From contig OZ024875.1 of NCBI GenBank assembly GCA_964017185.1, positions 47,261,986 to 47,325,985 on the forward strand: DNA of 64,000 nt, read 5' to 3'. How positions within the stretch are numbered: the stretch's first letter is position 1; each line of letters opens with the position of its first letter. A model generated the notes under the pieces. The model was not told where the DNA came from. It made no database searches and saw nothing but the letters and a program-made list of their open reading frames with translations. A program made the translations under genes and the position numbers. Of this stretch, positions 60,401 through 64,000 are shown piece after piece. The DNA comes from Rugalucina vietnamica. Lineage: Eukaryota > Mollusca > Bivalvia > Lucinida > Lucinidae.

Positions 60401-62081
60401 GCGGTGTCCCATCTTGGGCTCTTCTGTTTGTCTATGTCCCATAAAAGGACGCCAGGCTTAAATGACTTAATCATGTCGAAATAAAAATCACAATGTTGAA
60501 GTATTTACCTAAACTGTTTACGTTTCATTATCATCAACGGTTTTCAGGGACCGTATCAGAGACCATCTGAAACCGGAAGTCACTAATCTACGGGATCGAT
60601 TTATCTCAACCTACGGCGACCCAGGTCAGTTTAAACAACGCGTAGATAAAATCCATGACCAGACATTGGAAATCCGTGATAAAGTGACGACACTTAAAGA
60701 GCTCCATAGTCAAATCCAACTGCATTTATCGGATATAACTGTTTTGTCCAGCTCTATAAGGGACGATTTTCCAGAGTTCAAGAATGCACTTTCTAATTAT
60801 GATGGTTGGGTGGCTAACCTGAAACAAATGGCTTCCATTAACATCATGATGCTTAAGCTTGAGATCGTTCTAACACTACCTGGCCTAGTCGCGACGTCTG
60901 TTGGATCGTTTGCATTGGCTGCAGCTGGAATAGGTGCATTGGTAGCTGTCGGTTTCGCAGTGGTGGATGTTGTATCAAGTGTCAAAGAAGAAAAGAAGGT
61001 TCGTGACCAACTTCGAGACACGGAATCGAAATACTTAAAGGCAAAATCTGATCTTGATTCGGCTTTTTCGAATGTAAAGCAATTTCAGAGAAAGTTTTGC
61101 TCAAGTGTGATCGATTTTTATAGGGATCTTTCCCGAAAGGGAAGCACATATCACAGTACGTTCAAGTCACTCCATGCGTTCATCACTAGTGTTTATGGCA
61201 ACTCTGAAGCAGATTGTGCACACAGATATTCGCGATCAAATCTTGCGACATTGACTACATTGAGTAATAAGTATCTACAGCCATTGATTAATTTTTTGGC
61301 AAATGATATAGAAGAACTCCGAAGGAAGATCACCGAAGTGGAAGAAACTAGAATATTCCTCTCGGAAGTTACAAACATGGTCAAGTCAGATAACGAATCG
61401 CCGACAGCGATATTTAGAGCCATTAAGGCCAGTAAGCCGAAGGCTATGGGCAAGACATTCACTACTCTTTGGGACCTTTTGAGTTTTATTGCGAAACAGG
61501 TGCTTCCTGAAACCCATTGCTACTGGGGTTACAACCTTAGAGATATTCGATCCGGATCTATGAACAAAAATAACTACTTGAAGTATCCGATATGCAACAG
61601 CGCAGAAATACAAACCGACGTTACAAAGATAAAACAGTGTGTAGATGCCGGTTTTGCACCTTGTAAAATATTTAGACAAATTCAAGGGACAGTTTTCAGA
61701 AGCAAATACAGCGTTATCAAATTTATCGCTGAGCATATATTGAAGACTTCAAACTGCTACTGGGGATATAACTTGGAAAATCTCAGAAACGAAGATTCAA
61801 ATGAAAATGAAATTGACACAGCCGTGATCAACACGACCCTTTTTCAAACACTAAGCTATTTTATGACGGGTCAAATAAACACAGACCAGCTCAGCTCGGC
61901 GAGGAATATCCTCTGTAGTGCACATCAAGTTTGTTCAACAGCGTGGCAAAATTTCATCCTATGTCAAACATGGAAAAGCCATGACGTTATCCATTCTCTC
62001 GGATGCGCAGTTACAGAAAATAGTAGCGCTTCTTCTGTTTGTATTCCCGCTATCACCCAAAATTTTGAATCGTGTAATTGA
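50890..62081 (+). CDS. Secreted Kazal-domain, furin-site helical protein, 7 coding exons (759 aa predicted)
   Basis: Coding exons 50890-50971, 54193-54393, 54723-54884, 56684-56839, 57201-57237, 58341-58448 and 60548-62081, with phases matching at every junction. Residues 1-27 are a signal peptide. Residues 28-95 form a Kazal-like Cys-rich domain (CACADD...VCDNMG...YKSACAYALATC), a fold usual in serine-protease inhibitors. A unique segment follows to RHRHKR (205-210), a furin-type site, then a very hydrophobic FWFVAFVFVGLAA run and GC-x3-PSVC (238-246). The mature part is helical with a Gly/Ala hydrophobic hairpin at about 356-393 and flanking coiled-coil-like helices. Near the C-terminus a NCYWGYNL-type unit occurs twice, 79 residues apart. 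No membrane anchor at the end. Order of parts equals the gene at 39748-46492, so I infer distant paralogues; function unknown. Confidence 0.82.
51000..51051. repeat. (ATT)n(GTT)n microsatellite
   Basis: Trinucleotide run next to the family A copy that starts at 51052, in intron 1. Confidence 0.9.
51052..51312 (-). repeat. Family A fold-back element, copy 10
   Basis: CATTACGAAAACTTGCCC to GGACATGTTTTCCTG, in intron 1 of the plus-strand gene. Confidence 0.85.
51413..51478. repeat. (CTGT)n(CT)n microsatellite
   Basis: Tetranucleotide repeat followed by a dinucleotide repeat. The ORF across it (51302-51511) is an artefact. Confidence 0.95.
51780..51840. repeat. (TTTA)n low-complexity tract
   Basis: TTTATTTATT-rich tract; the Leu/Ile/Tyr-rich end of the ORF at 51515-51853 is made by it. 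Confidence 0.85.
51968..53644. mobile_element. 1.7-kb DNA element with long TIRs (family E)
   Basis: CACACTCTGCATGCCAAT...ATCGATATT...CAACGCCGGAGTGA at 51968-52030 is found inverted at 53575-53644 with few differences over about 60 bp. Inner inverted pieces with CAACGCCGGAGTAAG also occur at 52417 and 53165. No transposase. The target duplication is not clear. It fills most of intron 1. Confidence 0.8.
53771..54004 (-). mobile_element. Family D fold-back element, copy 6
   Basis: Ends GAGCCGCCTCGTGGGAAAAC and GTTTTCCCATGTGGCGGCTC, flanked by AAAT on both sides. Central hairpin GATCAGCTTCGCAGTTACTG intact. Orientation opposite to copy 2. Confidence 0.88.
54193..54393 (+). CDS. Exon 2 (Kazal-like domain) of the plus-strand gene
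   Basis: 201 bp, acceptor TTTTTACCAG, donor GTAAGT, phase 1 at both ends, so this is a symmetric, shuffling-competent domain exon. Cys spacing and the C-x3-G-x2-Y-x-S-x-C core fit a Kazal domain. Reads FDGTDCACADD and MVCDNMGLQYKSACAYALA. Confidence 0.85.
54723..54884 (+). CDS. Exon 3 of the plus-strand gene
   Basis: 162 bp, acceptor TCGTCCACAG, donor GTGGGT, phase 1 at both ends. Encodes GFCEHLRLVSG through YSTELAAWVIG. No domain recognised. Confidence 0.78.
54956..56274 (-). repeat. Family A fold-back element, copy 11 (split by element F)
   Basis: Left part 54956-55136 ends GCATACCCCTG; right part 56216-56274 resumes CCCTGCATTCCC. It lies in intron 3. Confidence 0.82.
55137..56215. mobile_element. 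1.08-kb element F nested in family A
   Basis: Inverted termini ACGTGACGCGC on both sides, with an inverted GTTCGTACAAAT block close behind, and flanked by a 5-bp direct repeat CCCTG (55132-55136, 56216-56220). Comparison with intact family A (TACCCCTGCATACCCC) shows CCCTG is a true target duplication. Superfamily unknown; no ORF. Confidence 0.85.
56342..56617 (-). repeat. Family A fold-back element, copy 12
   Basis: CATACGAAAACACGCCC to GGACATGTTTTCATAAGG, only about 70 bp from copy 11, in intron 3. Confidence 0.85.
56684..56839 (+). CDS. Exon 4 of the plus-strand gene
   Basis: 156 bp, acceptor TTAATTAAAG (weak pyrimidine tract) and donor GTAAGT. Phase 1 at both ends. Encodes GRRSNQGTFIAMRQ through HFECVQ. 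Least certain acceptor of the set, but its phase fits both neighbours. Confidence 0.72.
57201..57237 (+). CDS. Exon 5 (furin-site exon) of the plus-strand gene
   Basis: 37-bp micro-exon, acceptor TTTTTCTTACAG and donor GTAAGT. Encodes VTVRHRHKRFW. Phase runs from 1 to 2, matching exon 6. Confidence 0.78.
57318..57554 (+). mobile_element. Family D fold-back element, copy 7
   Basis: Ends GAGCCTCCTCATTAGG and CCCACGAGACGGCTC, flanked by ATTA on both sides. In intron 5. Confidence 0.87.
57600..57960. repeat. 58-bp tandem repeat (about six units)
   Basis: The unit ACACTAGCCAAAAGTATTGG...CATTCTTTATTAAAGCAAATGC repeats with a 58-bp period, then decays to about 58110. In intron 5. Confidence 0.88.
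58341..58448 (+). CDS. Exon 6 (hydrophobic segment) of the plus-strand gene
   Basis: 108 bp, acceptor GTTTTCTAG, donor GTAAAC. Encodes VAFVFVGLAA, a run of six Thr, and GCLYYPSVCKL. The final AG plus the first G of exon 7 gives Arg. Confidence 0.82.
58459..58669. mobile_element. MITE with GGRGCCAGTTGTTCAAA termini
   Basis: 211 bp, inverted ends GGAGCCAGTTGTTCAAA and GGGGCCAGTTGTTCAAA, with internal TAACGA-type inverted words. It ends where family A copy 13 begins, 10 bp after the exon 6 donor. Confidence 0.8.
58668..58945 (+). repeat. Family A fold-back element, copy 13
   Basis: CCAGTAAAACATGTCCGTG to GGCGTGTTTTCGTAATG, with the central GGCGACGGAGGCGG hairpin. In intron 6. Confidence 0.85.
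59395..60331. mobile_element. Mariner-like MITE B, copy 2
   Basis: 937 bp, same CGAGGATGATCC termini and TTGCCTAGCAAC palindromes as 44157-45097, opposite orientation, TA on both sides (59393-59394, 60332-60333). In intron 6. Confidence 0.9.
60358..60470 (-). repeat. Family G fold-back repeat, copy 3
   Basis: AAGCAAACAGAATAGCCCC...GGACGCCAGGCTTAAATGA, an inner near-palindrome; inverse of 47273-47390. Confidence 0.7.
60548..62081 (+). CDS. Exon 7 (large terminal coding exon) of the plus-strand gene
   Basis: Acceptor CGGTTTTCAG before 60548. The frame is open from the acceptor, so coding does not start at an internal codon. Contains 510 codons: a helical region, a hydrophobic Gly/Ala hairpin (about 60867-60980), a second coiled-coil-like region, the CYWGYNL pair (Cys at 61518 and 61755) and the Cys-rich end. 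The stop is TGA at 62079-62081. Confidence 0.9.
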
Positions 62082-62183
62082 ACATGTTATATTTTTTTTA
62101 TTTATAGCAATTCCAAATCAAAGTTCTTTTGATGTTATTATAGTTCATTTGAGTATTGTATATAATATGATGTTAAGATATTT

Positions 62184-62417
62184 GAGCCGCGTCATGAGAA
62201 AACCAACATCTTGCATATGCGAAAACAAAGGCGCAGATCAGCTTCGCAGAAAGTGCGAAGCTGATCAGCGCCTTTGCTTTCGCTTCATGGATAAAACAAT
62301 TCCTCAACTTTCAAAATCCAAAATTTCCAGCCTCCAACCGTCTTTTATGCTTGTACAGCTCGGTTTGTGTCGGAACTGCTCGGAAGCAACATCGCTGGTT
62401 TTGTCATGAGGCGGACT
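62184..62417 (+). mobile_element. Family D fold-back element, copy 8
   Basis: Ends GAGCCGCGTCATGAGAAAAC and GTTTTGTCATGAGGCGGACT, flanked by ATTT on both sides. Central hairpin GATCAGCTTCGCAGAAAGTG intact. Confidence 0.88.
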
Positions 62418-62923
62418 ATTTTGTTTTGAAAACTACATAAATGTAATTGTCAGATGAGGCGAACTTATTTTCGTGTCATATTGGCTTTTAATTAAGGGAC
62501 GGATCCAGGTTCAATGTTTCGATTAAAACTCGAACTACGTGCATTACGCGACGGCGTGAAAATTGTTTTATGTTTATTATTGTCTACCAGAGAAGCAAAA
62601 TGAATTATCATATTTTTGTTATAATATAAAGAATTGAGCCTTTTTCAAATGTAAATTAATTTTATATAAAACATATCCTTAGTGTGGCGTCTTCATCGCT
62701 CCAAAAAGGTTAATCCTCATAAACATTTCAATAGAGCTCTTATTGAGCCTTTCAGTATTTTGAAATTTTAATGTTTTCAAATTAAATCACGTATAAAAGA
62801 AAACATCCACAGCTAATGAGCATTTATAAAGCACCGGCGTTGTATGGACTGATTGAAAACGTTTTTGTTGAAACGCATTCAACAGGGTCTATGCGTAGTC
62901 AGTACTTTTTTTTTTAAATTATT

Positions 62924-62969
<46 letters not shown>

Positions 62970-63148
62970 TAACAGTAATTTCATATTTTTGAAGCTTAAT
63001 TACAGTATATTATAATGCATAAATAATATTACACTGCAGCCATTAAAGTGTTGTAAAATATGTGAGTTGACATGTCATTGAAAAAACTGTTTCTGTTTAT
63101 ACAAAAAATAAACATTTAAATAAACAACAATTAAAAACGTAAAATGAC
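62418..63148. other. Intergenic, with (CA)n at 62926-62968
   Basis: About 21 CA dinucleotides. No gene seen; the region separates two convergent genes. Confidence 0.7.
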
Positions 63149-64000
63149 TTATTTAAGAGTCCACACCTTCAAATGGTAAATGCTCAAATCTAAGATATGC
63201 ATTATTTCCGGTGTTACATAGTGGAAAGAAATGGCATAGTCACTTATACTATCTTGACCTTTCTGGCCACCATTGTCATCAAATGCCGGGTACCACTTGG
63301 GATAACGTCCAGATAGGTGCGTTTCTGGGTCAAAGCAATGGAATCTGCTTCTTCCGAACTTGTCTGTTGAGATACCAGCTTTAACTCCAAGTTTAAACAT
63401 GCACTCTCCGAACTTCACGTCTTCATCGCCGCCATCTTGACTGCATAGTGAATCACGTGATTTCTCGCCAAATCTCCTCAGAGCTTCTTTACTCAGGCAG
63501 TATCCCGCGCCACCCGACATATAACCTTGCAATATATAGTAGTTAAAATGATGACCGAAATATACTGCTTCGTCCGGGTTTTGCTCAGACAGGAAATGAC
63601 GTAAATTTTCAACTATGACGTAAGTATCGTCATCGGCTTTTAAGAACCAATCGGCTTTGTCGAAGTAATGCGTGTATACGTAGCGGAAAGCATGCATAGT
63701 TTTCGCTGTTAGATGTTCTCGCCCCTCGCTTGTGTTGAAACCGACAGTTGGAAACGAGTCGTTCCGAATGGAGCTTATGAACAATAATACGTCACATCGT
63801 TTACCCCATGTTAATTTCACGTGTTTTGCACGTGAGTCTAGTGTATCAGGGGAAGTCATAATCCAACAGAGTATACGAACTTTCCTGTCCGAGTTCAACT
63901 CTTCAGAAACGTTCTTCTCTTGTAAATATTCTCGGTTATTCAAGTTGAATCCACTCCCCGTTCCTCTTCGCTCTTGCAGTAAATGAAAATTGGAGATAGT
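63149..64000 (-). CDS. Core-1 beta-1,3-galactosyltransferase-like protein (C1GALT1/GT31), 5' end cut
   Basis: Type II Golgi glycosyltransferases of this family add galactose to O-linked GalNAc to make core 1 (T antigen). The catalytic domain is visible in order: VRILCWIMTSP, RAKHVKLTWGKRCD, ADWFLKADDDTYVIVENL (DxD metal site), VYFGHHF, QGYMSGGAGYCLS, GGDEDVKFGECM, and ISFHYVTPEIMHILDLSIYHL near the C-terminus. The frame stays open to the window edge, so the membrane anchor and start lie outside; no start is called. The family's usual paired Cys before SDNAISFHYV appears to be replaced (GQDSISDYAISFHYV). Intronless in the visible part. It could be a divergent C1GALT1 paralogue; multiple copies are common in invertebrates. 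Confidence 0.9.
   Translation of the reverse strand, partial: TISNFHLLQERRGTGSGFNLNNREYLQEKNVSEELNSDRKVRILCWIMTSPDTLDSRAKHVKLTWGKRCDVLLFISSIRNDSFPTVGFNTSEGREHLTAKTMHAFRYVYTHYFDKADWFLKADDDTYVIVENLRHFLSEQNPDEAVYFGHHFNYYILQGYMSGGAGYCLSKEALRRFGEKSRDSLCSQDGGDEDVKFGECMFKLGVKAGISTDKFGRSRFHCFDPETHLSGRYPKWYPAFDDNGGQKGQDSISDYAISFHYVTPEIMHILDLSIYHLKVWTLK

Overview
This is AT-rich eukaryotic DNA, almost certainly from a marine invertebrate and most likely a bivalve mollusc. The reasons are small exons with GT-AG introns, a core-1 galactosyltransferase of the animal GT31 type, tRNA-derived SINEs with a CAATACAAACAAACAAAC tail, an AP-endonuclease LINE, and dozens of short fold-back DNA transposons. Species is not determinable from the sequence alone. 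Most ORFs longer than 60 codons lie inside repeats or are noise. Layout: 1-5.6 kb is repeat-rich intergenic DNA (family A elements, a TA-flanked MITE, two fold-backs, a SINE). 5.6-15.8 kb is one non-LTR retrotransposon, split between its endonuclease and reverse transcriptase parts by a 6.0-kb TIR-bounded insertion that holds two arrays of bidirectional short motifs, a duplicated tRNA-like Pol III unit and a 2.7-kb imperfect hairpin. 15.9-21.1 kb holds 3'-end copies of a second retroelement, and a SINE interrupted by a hAT-like element with a perfect 8-bp target duplication. 21.7-25.2 kb and 30.2-40.2 kb are two diverged, co-linear copies of a segmental duplication; the first carries a broken 3' fragment of the gene that is intact at 39.7 kb. 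Between them lie two motif-filled cassettes built of CGCGAC-like and CGTACGA-like words; a third, built of CGTATG-like words, lies at 47.7-49.3 kb. Genes: two multi-exon genes stand head to head. The minus-strand gene (39748-46492, 4 coding exons, 744 aa predicted) and the plus-strand gene (50890-62081, 7 coding exons, 759 aa predicted) were assembled here from exon-phase continuity and splice signals. Although their sequences are otherwise very different, both encode a signal peptide, a basic RxKR furin-type site, a hydrophobic segment directly behind it, a G-C-x3-P-S-[IV]-C motif, long helical stretches and a C-terminal region with a two-fold internal repeat, and neither has a C-terminal membrane anchor. 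Only the plus-strand gene also has a Kazal-like domain in its pro-region. I infer they are distant paralogues encoding secreted, protease-activated, possibly membrane-active proteins; this pair is the most interesting biology in the window. The right edge holds the C-terminal catalytic part of a C1GALT1-like glycosyltransferase on the minus strand, cut by the window end. Nested insertions (B in A, F in A, hAT in SINE, TIR element in LINE) give precise element boundaries and a relative insertion chronology.
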